DNA of 64,000 bases, taken from Bacteroidota bacterium (GTDB lineage Bacteria > Bacteroidota > Bacteroidia > B-17B0 > Aurantibacillaceae). The DNA lies in contig JAJNDK010000006.1 of NCBI GenBank assembly GCA_021156365.1, positions 248,001 to 312,000 of the forward strand. Reading direction: 5' to 3'. Below are positions 31,928 through 39,991 of this stretch, one piece after another (the stretch's first letter is position 1; the number at the start of each line of letters is the position of its first letter). The notes below the pieces were generated by a model. The model saw only the letters and a list, made by a program, of their open reading frames with translations, did no database searches and was not told the origin of the DNA. Both the position numbers and the translations under genes were made by a program.

Positions 31928-34042
31928 ATGCATGTATACCGGAATATAACGTTTTCTTTTAAATTTCTCATCGTGCTCCTGATAAGCATCTGTGATAACG
32001 GGTCGGCACAAACCAGCACTGTTGATTCACTTCGCAACCTATTGAGCACTGTCAGCCGGGATACCGCACGCTGCTGGCTGATGAATGACATAGCTGAGGA
32101 GCTCTTCGGCAGCCAACCCGATACTTCTATTGTGATGTGGAACAAATGTCTTGCGCTGGTTGAAAAAAAACTGGAGACTGAACAGGATGAAAAAAGCCGG
32201 ATTGTTTTTTTAAAGTGCAAGGCCCAGGTGTTTAAGAACATAGGGTTCTATAATCAAAGCAAAAACGGTGCAAAGAAAGCGCTGGAATATTTTAGCCGGT
32301 CATTGAAAATAAGCGAAGAGCTTAAGGATGTGGGTGAGATAGCCAATTCGAATACCAATATAGGTGGCGCATATTCCAGTCTGGGGAATGTTTCCCTTGC
32401 CTTGACGTATTACACGAAGGCATTGAAAATGCTTGAAAAGACAGGCGATCCGGATGACCTGGCTTTTTGTCTTGTGAGGATGGGCAATATTTATAAAGAT
32501 CAGAAGGAAGGTAAGGAGGCGCTCCGGAATTTTGATCGTGCACTTGGAATATATGAAAAGAGGAATAACAAGGTAGGTACAGCACTGGCCATTGCACAGA
32601 TCTCCTGGGTGTATAACGAGCTCGGGGATCCGTATTGTTCCCTGTCGGAGGCAGAATGCCTGGAAGCCTCACGAACAAAGGCATTAAAGGGATATCTCCG
32701 TGCACTGGGCATCTGGCAGGAAACCGAAAACAAAGTAGGAGTGGGAGCTGCAGCCAATAACATAGCCAGCATTTATAAAGCGTCGGGCCAACCGGAGGAA
32801 GCCCTGAAGTATATAAAACTTTCATTGGAAGCATCTGAAGAAGTAGGGCATAAGCAGGGAATTTTGAGTGCATGGAGGGAATACGGCGAAGTGGCTTTCA
32901 TGCAGGGTAATATAAAGGAAGCAAAAAAATATGCCCTTAACAGCCTGCAAATGGCCAAAGAACTTGGGTATCCGGAAAAGATCAGGGATGCTGCGGGTTT
33001 GCTGAACAGGATTTATAAAGCGGAGCACAATTACAAAGCCGCCATGGAAATGAATGAGCTGCATGTGCTAATGCGCGATAGCATCACGAACGAATCAACA
33101 CGTAAAGTCAGCATCAGGAATCAGCTTCAGCTGGAATATGAAAAGCAGGTGGAAAAGGACAGTATCCTTAATGCGGAAAGGATCCGGGAAGAGCACTTCA
33201 GGAATGAGCAGGCCATTTCCGAACAACGCGTGTATACCTATGCAGGAATAACCGGCTTTGCATTGATGCTGGTAGTGGCCCTGATCTCGTTCAGGGCTTA
33301 TCGTGCGAAACAAAAAGCAAATTGGTTGATCACCAGGCAAAATGAACAGATTGAAACAAACAACAAAGATCTGGAACGTCAGCATCTGTTGAACCAGAAG
33401 ATATTTTCGGTTATTTCCCACGACTTCCGCGGACCGATACTTTCGCTGAACTTAGTGCTTGATAAATTCAAAAAAAGCAGCGAAGACCCGAAGCTGAATA
33501 AATACCTGCAGGATACCGGTACCGCAGTTCGAAATGCAAACGAAGTACTGAACAGCTTACTGAACTGGGCAAAGACAGAGATCAATATCAGCGGGTTGGA
33601 TAAAACCGAATCTACGATACAGGCTGTAATGACAGAGATCAAAAACGAACTGGCCGGCAAACTGGAAGAAAAACAATTGAGTATTGAAGAACGCATACCT
33701 GTTGATGCAATAATTGCTCTTCCGCCCAATATTTTGCGGATCAGCTTGCGCAACCTGCTATCCAATGCGATCAAATTCAGCTATGCAGGAAATAAAATTG
33801 AAATAGCGTTTACAGAAAACAAGATCCTTTCGGTCCGCGATTTTGGCGCAGGGATGCCGGCCGATATAGCGGCTCAGCTTTTCAGGCAGCAGGTAAACCC
33901 GGAGATCGGAACGAACCGGGAAGAAGGCTTCGGCATTGGCCTGTATATCGTTTCGGAGCTTTTGTATAAATATAACTATACGATCTCAACGGAAAGTAAG
34001 CCGGGCGCAGGAACCAGCTTCTTCATCACACCTAACGTGTAA
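31928..34042 (+). CDS. TPR-containing sensor histidine kinase
   Basis: A 704-residue kinase. I choose the ATG at 31928, giving MHVYRNITFSFKFLIVLLISI as signal peptide; an upstream TTG at 31898 is possible. Residues about 40-390 are TPR units (LALTYYTKALKMLEKTG and similar), a transmembrane helix lies near 425-445 (AGITGFALMLVVALISF), the H-box is ISHDFRGPILSL with the phospho-accepting His near 498, and the ATPase domain has NLLSNAIKFS, VRDFGAGMP and GFGIGLYI. It should phosphorylate the NarL-type regulator encoded 31 bp downstream. A TAATTTTG box lies at 31885-31892. Confidence 0.94.
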   Translation: MHVYRNITFSFKFLIVLLISICDNGSAQTSTVDSLRNLLSTVSRDTARCWLMNDIAEELFGSQPDTSIVMWNKCLALVEKKLETEQDEKSRIVFLKCKAQVFKNIGFYNQSKNGAKKALEYFSRSLKISEELKDVGEIANSNTNIGGAYSSLGNVSLALTYYTKALKMLEKTGDPDDLAFCLVRMGNIYKDQKEGKEALRNFDRALGIYEKRNNKVGTALAIAQISWVYNELGDPYCSLSEAECLEASRTKALKGYLRALGIWQETENKVGVGAAANNIASIYKASGQPEEALKYIKLSLEASEEVGHKQGILSAWREYGEVAFMQGNIKEAKKYALNSLQMAKELGYPEKIRDAAGLLNRIYKAEHNYKAAMEMNELHVLMRDSITNESTRKVSIRNQLQLEYEKQVEKDSILNAERIREEHFRNEQAISEQRVYTYAGITGFALMLVVALISFRAYRAKQKANWLITRQNEQIETNNKDLERQHLLNQKIFSVISHDFRGPILSLNLVLDKFKKSSEDPKLNKYLQDTGTAVRNANEVLNSLLNWAKTEINISGLDKTESTIQAVMTEIKNELAGKLEEKQLSIEERIPVDAIIALPPNILRISLRNLLSNAIKFSYAGNKIEIAFTENKILSVRDFGAGMPADIAAQLFRQQVNPEIGTNREEGFGIGLYIVSELLYKYNYTISTESKPGAGTSFFITPNV

Positions 34043-34059
34043 GATGACAAAAATTCCGT

Positions 34060-34067
34060 TATTTTTG
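34060..34067 (+). promoter_or_regulatory. -7 box 6 nt before the response regulator start
   Basis: TATTTTTG, perfect TAnnTTTG, ending 6 nt before the ATG at 34074, in the 31-bp gap after the kinase gene. Suggests the regulator also has its own leaderless transcript. Confidence 0.5.
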
Positions 34068-34073
34068 TAGGTA

Positions 34074-34703
34074 ATGGAAAAAAGAATCCGCGTTGGCATA
34101 TTTGATGACCATGCTTTTTTTATAAAAGGTCTCACCGGATTTTTGGATACTTACAAGGATATCATTCTTGTAGCCTTCACTGCCAACACCCGGGAAGAAC
34201 TGCATAAGAAGCTTGACACCCAGACCTTCGATGTGCTGATCATGGATGTGCTGGCCCCGGATGTAACAGGGCTCGAATTGTATGTGGAGGTGCTGAAAAA
34301 CCAGGAATCGGCCCGCATTGTTTCCTACACATCCCTTCGCAGCGAGATCCTGATCGAAACCTTACTGAGCCTGGGCGTGAAAGGATATGTGAATAAGAAC
34401 CAGGCACCAGAAGACCTGATAGAAGCGATACGTGATGTGTTCTTTGGGCTCACCTATGTGCCGGAAGCATACCGTTCGCTTATACCGGAAGAGGACAGAA
34501 AAGTAAAGGACATTTTCACCAACCGCGAATTCCAGATATTGCAGCTGATCGCAAAGGGAGCTACTTCGGAGCAGATCGCAAATGAACTGCAGGTCTCTCT
34601 CCGCACCATCGAGAACCTGAAAGTGACACTCTTCAAAAAGATGGAAGTGAAAAATGCAGCCGAATTGATCATTGCAGCCGGCCGGCTGGGTTATGTGTCA
34701 TAA
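34074..34703 (+). CDS. NarL/FixJ-type response regulator
   Basis: A 209-residue regulator with a receiver domain (acidic FDDH near 10-13, phospho-acceptor Asp58 in LIMDVLAPD, Lys in KGYVNKN) and a C-terminal LuxR-type helix-turn-helix, FTNREFQILQLIAKGATSEQIANELQVSLRTIENLK. It is the partner of the TPR histidine kinase just upstream. It has its own -7 box, so it may be expressed independently as well as from the kinase transcript. Confidence 0.95.
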   Translation: MEKRIRVGIFDDHAFFIKGLTGFLDTYKDIILVAFTANTREELHKKLDTQTFDVLIMDVLAPDVTGLELYVEVLKNQESARIVSYTSLRSEILIETLLSLGVKGYVNKNQAPEDLIEAIRDVFFGLTYVPEAYRSLIPEEDRKVKDIFTNREFQILQLIAKGATSEQIANELQVSLRTIENLKVTLFKKMEVKNAAELIIAAGRLGYVS

Positions 34704-34754
34704 GCCTTCTTACCGGAAATTTTCCTGAAGCAATAGTTTTTCAAAAGTGGCAAT

Positions 34755-34800
34755 AAAAAACGCCCGTCCTTTATGCAGGAAACAGGCGTCAGTTTTTTTC
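34755..34800. terminator. Bidirectional terminator between the regulator and bTHX
   Basis: ACGCC (34760-34764) pairs with GGCGT (34785-34789), extended by GTCCT/AGGA pairing; A-run on the left and T-run on the right allow termination on both strands for the two convergent genes. Confidence 0.7.
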
Positions 34801-34814
34801 GATAAAATCAAAAA

Positions 34815-34952
34815 TTATTTTGCAGCTTTTTTAGCAGCTTTCTTCGGTGCAGCAGCTCCGGTTGCAGCAGTAGCTTTTTTACGTGGACGTAGTCTTCCGT
34901 ATGATCCGATATGAATTTTACCTTTTTTTGAACGTTGATCTCCTTTTCCCAT
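34815..34952 (-). CDS. 30S ribosomal protein bTHX
   Basis: A 45-residue, strongly basic protein too short for usual ORF cut-offs. It begins MGKGDQRSKKGKIHIGSYGR, continues LRPRKK and ends in an Ala/Lys-rich tail (ATAATGAAAPKKAAKKAAK). The N-terminal 26 residues are the bTHX signature, a small protein that sits in a cavity at the top of the 30S head. Bacteroidota encode a version with a lysine-rich tail. It has one of the best promoters of the window (34976-35005) and a terminator at 34755-34800. Confidence 0.93.
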   Translation of the reverse strand: MGKGDQRSKKGKIHIGSYGRLRPRKKATAATGAAAPKKAAKKAAK

Positions 34953-34975
34953 GATGATTTTAAATTTAAGAGCTA

Positions 34976-35005
34976 CAAATATACAATTCTTTTCTTTTTA
35001 CTCAA
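34976..35005 (-). promoter_or_regulatory. Promoter of bTHX
   Basis: On the minus strand: TTG (35005-35003), 19-nt spacer, TATATTTG (34983-34976). Both elements match the Bacteroidota primary sigma consensus; the leader is about 20 nt. Confidence 0.75.
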
Positions 35006-35482
35006 CTATTTTTTAGCCGGGATCTGTTTCTCCAGCGAATCCTGAGCGGCTTTGGCCCAGGAGATCAGCATTTTTTTCTGCTCTTCGTTCAGTTTTGCAT
35101 CGCCGTGCATCCAGGTGTAGGAATCCATGGGCATTTCACCGTTTTCCACCATTTCTGTTATTTCTTCCATTTTATGTGCCTGGCGCTTTACGGAATAGGT
35201 ATTGAAAACAGAAAAATTCAGCTCGTCCTTTCCCTCTTCGATATGATGATTGAGCCACCAGCCAATGGGTTGAATGTTCTGATACCACATCTTGTCCGTA
35301 TGGTTCGAGTGGCAGTCGTTGCAGGCTGTTTTGAGAAGATTGTTCACATCCGGCGGAACAGGTATAGCTGCAGCCAGCGCTTCTGTGGGGTTTTCCGGGA
35401 ACTCATTGTCGGCAGGGCGAATGAACTGGATGAGGATCAAAATACCTGCAATGACCAGTAGGATCTTTTTCTTTTTCGACAT
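35006..35482 (-). CDS. Haem-binding domain protein (one CxxCH)
   Basis: A 158-residue protein with an N-terminal membrane anchor (KKILLVIAGILILIQFI) and one c-type haem site CNDCH in LLKTACNDCHSNHTDKMWYQ, followed by PIGWWLNHHIEEGKDELNFS. This matches the haem-binding domain family (PF14376-type) found in Bacteroidota. It would be a periplasmic membrane-tethered monohaem cytochrome taking part in electron transfer. Single gene with a TACCTTTG box (35501-35508) 18 nt before its ATG. Confidence 0.88.
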   Translation of the reverse strand: MSKKKKILLVIAGILILIQFIRPADNEFPENPTEALAAAIPVPPDVNNLLKTACNDCHSNHTDKMWYQNIQPIGWWLNHHIEEGKDELNFSVFNTYSVKRQAHKMEEITEMVENGEMPMDSYTWMHGDAKLNEEQKKMLISWAKAAQDSLEKQIPAKK

Positions 35483-35500
35483 TCAAATTATTTTGGAGCA

Positions 35501-35508
35501 CAAAGGTA
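35501..35508 (-). promoter_or_regulatory. -7 box of the haem-binding protein gene
   Basis: TACCTTTG on the minus strand, perfect TAnnTTTG. Confidence 0.5.
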
Positions 35509-35557
35509 TCTCATATAACTTGTTTGCCTAATTTAAACAAAATTTTTAATCGGTTTT

Positions 35558-36748
35558 GTGAGAACTATTTCGATCGTTGGAGGTGGCCCGGCTGCCATGA
35601 TGCTGTCCTGTATGCTGGATCCGGCAAAATACCGGGTGACGATCTGTGAAAAAAATGTCGCTTTAGGAAGAAAATTCCTGGTGGCAGGAAAAGGTGGTTT
35701 CAATCTCACACATTCAGAGCCGAAAGAAGAGATGCTGAAAAAATATATTCCTGCTTCATTTATACAACAAGCTTTGTTTTCGTTTGATAATGATCAATTG
35801 CAGAATTGGCTGCAAGAGTTGGGAATAGAGACCTACACCGGAACCAGCAAGCGTGTTTTTCCCATAAAAGGGATCAGACCTATAGAGGTGCTGCACGCAT
35901 TCCTGAAACGCATGCAGGAAAAGAATGTGCAGATAAAATACGGCCACACCTGGCAGGGCTGGAATGAAGAGCAGGAGCTTTTGTTCGGGCACGAAGGGAA
36001 AACAGAAATGCTGAGATCGGATATCACCGTGTTTGCACTGGGCGGTGCCAGCTGGAAAGTGACCGGTTCCGACGGCAGTTGGCTGGAATTGTTTCAGCAA
36101 CAAGGGATCGGGACACATCCGTTCCTGCCTTCCAATTGCGCGTTCAGGGTAGACTGGAAAGAGGAACTGATAAAGGCAATTGAAGGTACGGCGATCAAGA
36201 ATGCGGTTTTTAGTTGCGGGACATTACAAAAAAAAGGAGAGGCGGTTCTTACACGCTTTGGTATAGAAGGAAGCGCGGTCTATGCCCTGAGCAGTGAAAT
36301 AAGGAAACAGCTTCTCAATGAAGGAAGCGCTGAAATTCGTATGGATCTCAAACCGGATCTTCCTTTGGCAGAAATAGAACAGCGTTTGAAAAACGAAAAT
36401 TTATCAGTAAAGGATGCTCTGCTGAAAAAAGTAAATATCACTGAGGCACAATTGGCCCTGATAAAAAAACACACAACAAAAGAAGAGTTCACTTCTCCGC
36501 ATAAACTGGCAGCTTTGATCAAATCGTTCCCGCTCCGGATCAGTGCCATGGCTCCCCTCGACGATGCCATATCCAGTGTGGGAGGAATTGCTTTGCAGGA
36601 AGTGAATGAACATTTTGAATTAAAAAAAATGAAGAACAGCTATTGCATTGGTGAAATGCTGGACTGGGATGCACCCACAGGTGGCTATCTTTTGCAGGCC
36701 TGTTTCAGTATGGGACATTCACTGGCAGCTCACCTTAACAGGATCTAA
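35558..36748 (+). CDS. NAD(P)/FAD-dependent oxidoreductase, HI0933/BaiN-like (TIGR03862-type)
   Basis: A 396-residue flavoprotein. The start is GTG at 35558, because the FAD-binding glycine motif SIVGGGPAAMM begins four residues later. Further landmarks are KNVALGRKFLVAGKGGFNLTHSE near 35-55, VFALGGASWKVTGSDG near 165, and the terminal CIGEMLDWDAPTGGYLLQACFSMGHSLA. These match HI0933-family flavoproteins; the substrate is unknown. The next gene starts 4 nt after the stop. Confidence 0.9.
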   Translation: MRTISIVGGGPAAMMLSCMLDPAKYRVTICEKNVALGRKFLVAGKGGFNLTHSEPKEEMLKKYIPASFIQQALFSFDNDQLQNWLQELGIETYTGTSKRVFPIKGIRPIEVLHAFLKRMQEKNVQIKYGHTWQGWNEEQELLFGHEGKTEMLRSDITVFALGGASWKVTGSDGSWLELFQQQGIGTHPFLPSNCAFRVDWKEELIKAIEGTAIKNAVFSCGTLQKKGEAVLTRFGIEGSAVYALSSEIRKQLLNEGSAEIRMDLKPDLPLAEIEQRLKNENLSVKDALLKKVNITEAQLALIKKHTTKEEFTSPHKLAALIKSFPLRISAMAPLDDAISSVGGIALQEVNEHFELKKMKNSYCIGEMLDWDAPTGGYLLQACFSMGHSLAAHLNRI

Positions 36749-36752
36749 GAAA

Positions 36753-37001
36753 ATGAACGAACAGCCACAGCTACCCGATTCCCAATTGCTTGTTGACCTG
36801 ATCCGCATGAAAATGCCCTTCGGAAAATACGAGGGCTGGCAACTCTATAAACTGCCGGTTTCCTACCTCGAATGGTTCAATCGCAAAGGTTTTCCCCAGG
36901 GTAAGCTCGGAATGCTCCTGCAGACTTTGTACGAAATAAAACTCAATGGGCTTGATTACCTGCTTATTGAACTGTCGAAACAGCTGGGAAACAGGTCGTG
37001 A
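36753..37001 (+). CDS. DUF3820 family protein
   Basis: An 82-residue protein; I take the ATG at 36753 (MNEQPQLPDSQLLVDLIRMK) 4 nt after the flavoprotein stop. It carries the DUF3820 hallmark MPFGKYEGWQLYKLPVSYLEWFNRKGFPQGKLG. Members are small, often linked to nuclease-type proteins or annotated as quorum-sensing-regulated virulence factor-like, without firm function. Likely in an operon with the flavoprotein. A longer upstream frame lies inside that gene and is rejected. Confidence 0.87.
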   Translation: MNEQPQLPDSQLLVDLIRMKMPFGKYEGWQLYKLPVSYLEWFNRKGFPQGKLGMLLQTLYEIKLNGLDYLLIELSKQLGNRS

Positions 37002-37140
37002 GAGAGTTTTGCCTTTAATTGAATGCATCGTTTTCCGCTTCGAAATAATTGTTAATTTGCGTACAGAATTGGAGATCCGGGGAGAGGAAAATAACGTATG
37101 TGTAAAAAAGGATGTTTAAAAACAATTTGGGTTGATTGAT

Positions 37141-37875
37141 ATGATTGTTTTACTGTTTTTTATATCTCACTGGTTTTTGTCTTTGTTCTGTCAGACATTT
37201 TTCCTGCATCGCTATGCATCGCACAAAATGTTTGTAATGAATGCATTCTGGGAGCGTTTTTTCTATGCTTTCACATTCATCACACAGGGCTCTTCATTCC
37301 TGAATCCCAGGGCTTATGCTATTTTGCACCGTATGCATCATGCCCACAGCGATACCGAAAAAGATCCGCATTCACCACATTTTTTCAGGGATGTATGGCA
37401 GATGACCATGCACACAAAGGATATCTATCTTAATTACGCAAAATACAACATCGAGCCGGAAAAACCATTCCAGGGAAATTACCCTGAGTGGAAATGGATA
37501 GATAAGCTGAGTGATTCGTGGATAGTACGGATCGGCTTCGGCGCTCTTTATTTTTTATTCTACCTGCAGTTTGCCACACACTGGTGGATGTTCGTCTTAT
37601 TGCCCATTCATTTTTTTATGGGACCTGTGCATGGTGCTATTGTTAACTGGTGCGGGCACAAGTACGGTTACAGTAATTTTAATAATGACGACCACAGTAA
37701 AAACACCTTACCGATCGACTTTCTTCTTATGGGCGAGCTGATGCAGAACAATCATCACAAAAGCCCCAACAGTCCTAATTTCGCTAAAAAGAAGTTCGAA
37801 TTCGATCCCACTTATCCGCTTATGATCGTTCTGCATTGGATGAGGATCATAAAAATCCGTAAACAGCCTGTATGA
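37141..37875 (+). CDS. Acyl-CoA/fatty acid desaturase
   Basis: A 244-residue membrane desaturase from the ATG at 37141; a TTG three codons upstream is less likely. The histidine boxes are HRYASH (23-28), HRMHH (63-67) and [11 protein letters not shown] near the C-terminus, with extra conserved NWCGHKYGY. This is the short delta-9-like desaturase type. It introduces a double bond into membrane acyl chains using O2. It opens the lipid-modification locus and could supply the unsaturated substrates for the Cfa-like methyltransferases downstream. Confidence 0.92.
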   Translation: MIVLLFFISHWFLSLFCQTFFLHRYASHKMFVMNAFWERFFYAFTFITQGSSFLNPRAYAILHRMHHAHSDTEKDPHSPHFFRDVWQMTMHTKDIYLNYAKYNIEPEKPFQGNYPEWKWIDKLSDSWIVRIGFGALYFLFYLQFATHWWMFVLLPIHFFMGPVHGAIVNWCGHKYGYSNFNNDDHSKNTLPIDFLLMGELMQNNHHKSPNSPNFAKKKFEFDPTYPLMIVLHWMRIIKIRKQPV

Positions 37876-37906
37876 CTTTAACCCACTAATCCTATACCCC
37901 AAATCC

Positions 37907-38686
37907 ATGAGCCCTTATCTATACATACCTCTTATTTCCCTGCTCGCCGTTTGTATCATCATGACACTTGTTTTTTTGTGGGCGCTTAAGCTAAAGAACT
38001 ATGGCATCGTTGATATTTTCTGGGCCTTTAATTTCCTGGTCATAGCAAGCATCATCTGGTTGCTGTCCGATGGAGATGCGTTTCGGAAAACGGTTGTGTG
38101 TGCCTTGGCTGCCTTGTGGAGCATACGCCTGGGTATATACCTGCTGATCAGGGTAGGCGGGCATATCCATGAAGAGGAAGGGCGTTACAAACAATTACGC
38201 GCGGAATGGAACACACCGAAATTTTTTGCATTCTTTCAGATGCAGGCAATATCCAATGTGATGTTATCGATCCCGTTCTTCGTGATTGCCCTGAATAAAG
38301 AACCTGGCTTTTCTATTATTGAATGCATTGGCGCTACTTTATGGCTCATCTGTATCATTGGTGAAGGGATCTCCGACTGGCAATTGCAGTATTTTAAAAA
38401 ACAACCGGAAAACAAAGGAAAAGTGTGCCAGTATGGCTTATGGAACTACTCGCGCCATCCGAATTACTTTTTTCAGTTCAGCCTGTGGATATCGGTTTTA
38501 ATTTTTGCTCTTGCAAGTCCCTATGGTTGGCTGGCTGTTATTTGCCCTCTTTCCATCGGTTTCCTGATCTTTAAGGTAACAGGCATTCCGATGACCGAAG
38601 AGCAGGCCTTACGTAGCAAAGGAGAAGCATACAAAGAATATCAGCGCACGACCTGCGTTTTTGTTCCATGGTTTAAAAAGAAGTAA
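37907..38686 (+). CDS. DUF1295 (steroid 5-alpha-reductase-like) membrane protein
   Basis: A 259-residue polytopic membrane protein. The DUF1295 signature is clear: DIFWAFNFLV near 35, WSIRLGIYLLIRVGGHIHEEEGRYKQLR near 65-90, and CQYGLWNYSRHPNYFFQFSLWIS near 180, ending with a conserved GIPMTEEQALRSKGEAYKEYQRTT. Relatives are isoprenylcysteine methyltransferase/steroid reductase-like enzymes. In Proteobacteria DUF1295 genes also occur beside Cfa and DUF1365 genes, so a lipid-modifying or reductase role is likely. It starts 31 nt after the desaturase. Confidence 0.88.
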   Translation: MSPYLYIPLISLLAVCIIMTLVFLWALKLKNYGIVDIFWAFNFLVIASIIWLLSDGDAFRKTVVCALAALWSIRLGIYLLIRVGGHIHEEEGRYKQLRAEWNTPKFFAFFQMQAISNVMLSIPFFVIALNKEPGFSIIECIGATLWLICIIGEGISDWQLQYFKKQPENKGKVCQYGLWNYSRHPNYFFQFSLWISVLIFALASPYGWLAVICPLSIGFLIFKVTGIPMTEEQALRSKGEAYKEYQRTTCVFVPWFKKK

Positions 38687-38765
38687 AGAATCAATATGGC
38701 AAGACGTAGAATGCAGATGCAAGAACCAAGACGTAAGAGCCAGGATGCATCTTGTTAAACAAGGA

Positions 38766-38907
38766 AACCTTTGCGAACTCAGGGTCTTTGCGTGAACCAG
38801 AAACCTGAAATAATAAATCATATAGGGACATAAAGTTCCGTAAAATTTGAAAATGTAATAATAACCCCAAATAATAAACTATATAAGGACATATTAAGTT
38901 GGGACTT
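38766..38907. repeat. Decayed intergenic repeats
   Basis: The 273-bp gap 38687-38959 holds a remnant of the cgcaaag family (cctttgcgaactcagggtct, 38767-38786, running to 38800) and a direct pair of related phrases, atcatatagggacataaag at about 38818 and actatataaggacatatt at about 38879, resembling half-sites of the palindrome at 10874-10923. No gene seen. Confidence 0.45.
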
Positions 38908-38959
38908 CGATTAAGAATTTTAGAATAAACCAACCCGAAACCTGTAACCCGAAATATTT

Positions 38960-39991
38960 ATGTGGTTAGACTCACTTGTAGAAAAGAACAGAATCCCCGA
39001 TCCGCTCATTCGTGTTGGTATCCGCAAATTGCTGAAACAACGTTTGCGCGATGAGAAAAAAGGAAATGCAGAGCTGCAACAGGCACATCTGATGAAGCTC
39101 ATCGATGAGCTAAAAGCATCACCGATCGCTATTCACACAAGCGATGCCAATGAACAGCACTACGAAGTTCCTACAGAATTTTATCAGTATTGCCTGGGGA
39201 AACACCTGAAGTACAGCAGTGGTTATTGGAAAGAGGGGGTAACGGATATTAATACCTCCGAGTGTGATATGCTGGAGCTCACCTGCGAACGGGCAGAGCT
39301 GACAGACGGACAGGATGTGTTGGAACTGGGTTGTGGCTGGGGCTCACTTTCTTTGTTCATGGCATCAAAATATCCGAAAAGCAATTTTACTGTTGTATCG
39401 AACTCACGCACGCAGAAGATCTATATCGATGAAGAAGCAAGGAAACGTTCGATGACAAACCTGCAGGTGATCACTTCCGACATCAATGTGCTGGAAATAG
39501 ATAAGACCTTTGACAGAGTCGTTTCCGTAGAGATGTTCGAGCACATGCGCAATTACCAGAAGCTGATGAAAAAAGTGGCTGGCTTCCTGAAAACAGACGG
39601 GAAGCTCTTCGTTCATATTTTCACACATAAAGAATTTGCATACAAATTTGAAGTGGTAGATGAAAGCGACTGGATGAGTAAATATTTTTTCACGGGTGGT
39701 ATCATGCCTTCGGATGATTTGCTCCTGTATTTCAATGATAACCTGTCGATCCGGAAGCACTGGCATGTAAGCGGGATGCATTACAGCAAAACTTCCGAAG
39801 CCTGGCTGAAAAACATGGATGCACACAAAGCGCAGATCATGCCATTGTTTGAGAATACCTACGGGAAAGAAGATGCACTTAAATGGTGGGTATACTGGAG
39901 GATCTTTTACATGGCCTGTGCGGAGCTATGGGCATACAACGAAGGTGAAGAGTGGATCGTTAGTCATTATCTTTTTTCGAAGAACATATGA
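38960..39991 (+). CDS. Cfa-superfamily SAM methyltransferase, CNMT-like subtype
   Basis: A 343-residue methyltransferase. The SAM motif is VLELGCGWGSLSLF. The following motifs EMFEHMRNYQKLM, LFVHIFTHKEFAYKFE, DWMSKYFFTGGIMPSDDLLLYF and SGMHYSKTSEAWLKNMD resemble, from memory, plant coclaurine N-methyltransferase-type members of the superfamily more than E. coli Cfa. The substrate could therefore be an amine or head group rather than an acyl double bond. It overlaps the next gene by 4 nt (ATGA), so it is tied to the lipid locus. Confidence 0.85.
   Translation: MWLDSLVEKNRIPDPLIRVGIRKLLKQRLRDEKKGNAELQQAHLMKLIDELKASPIAIHTSDANEQHYEVPTEFYQYCLGKHLKYSSGYWKEGVTDINTSECDMLELTCERAELTDGQDVLELGCGWGSLSLFMASKYPKSNFTVVSNSRTQKIYIDEEARKRSMTNLQVITSDINVLEIDKTFDRVVSVEMFEHMRNYQKLMKKVAGFLKTDGKLFVHIFTHKEFAYKFEVVDESDWMSKYFFTGGIMPSDDLLLYFNDNLSIRKHWHVSGMHYSKTSEAWLKNMDAHKAQIMPLFENTYGKEDALKWWVYWRIFYMACAELWAYNEGEEWIVSHYLFSKNI

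Noticed and set aside
36648-36752. 35-residue N-terminal extension of the DUF3820 protein
   Set aside because: It overlaps the flavoprotein gene in another frame; the ATG at 36753 follows that gene's stop by 4 nt, as usual in an operon.
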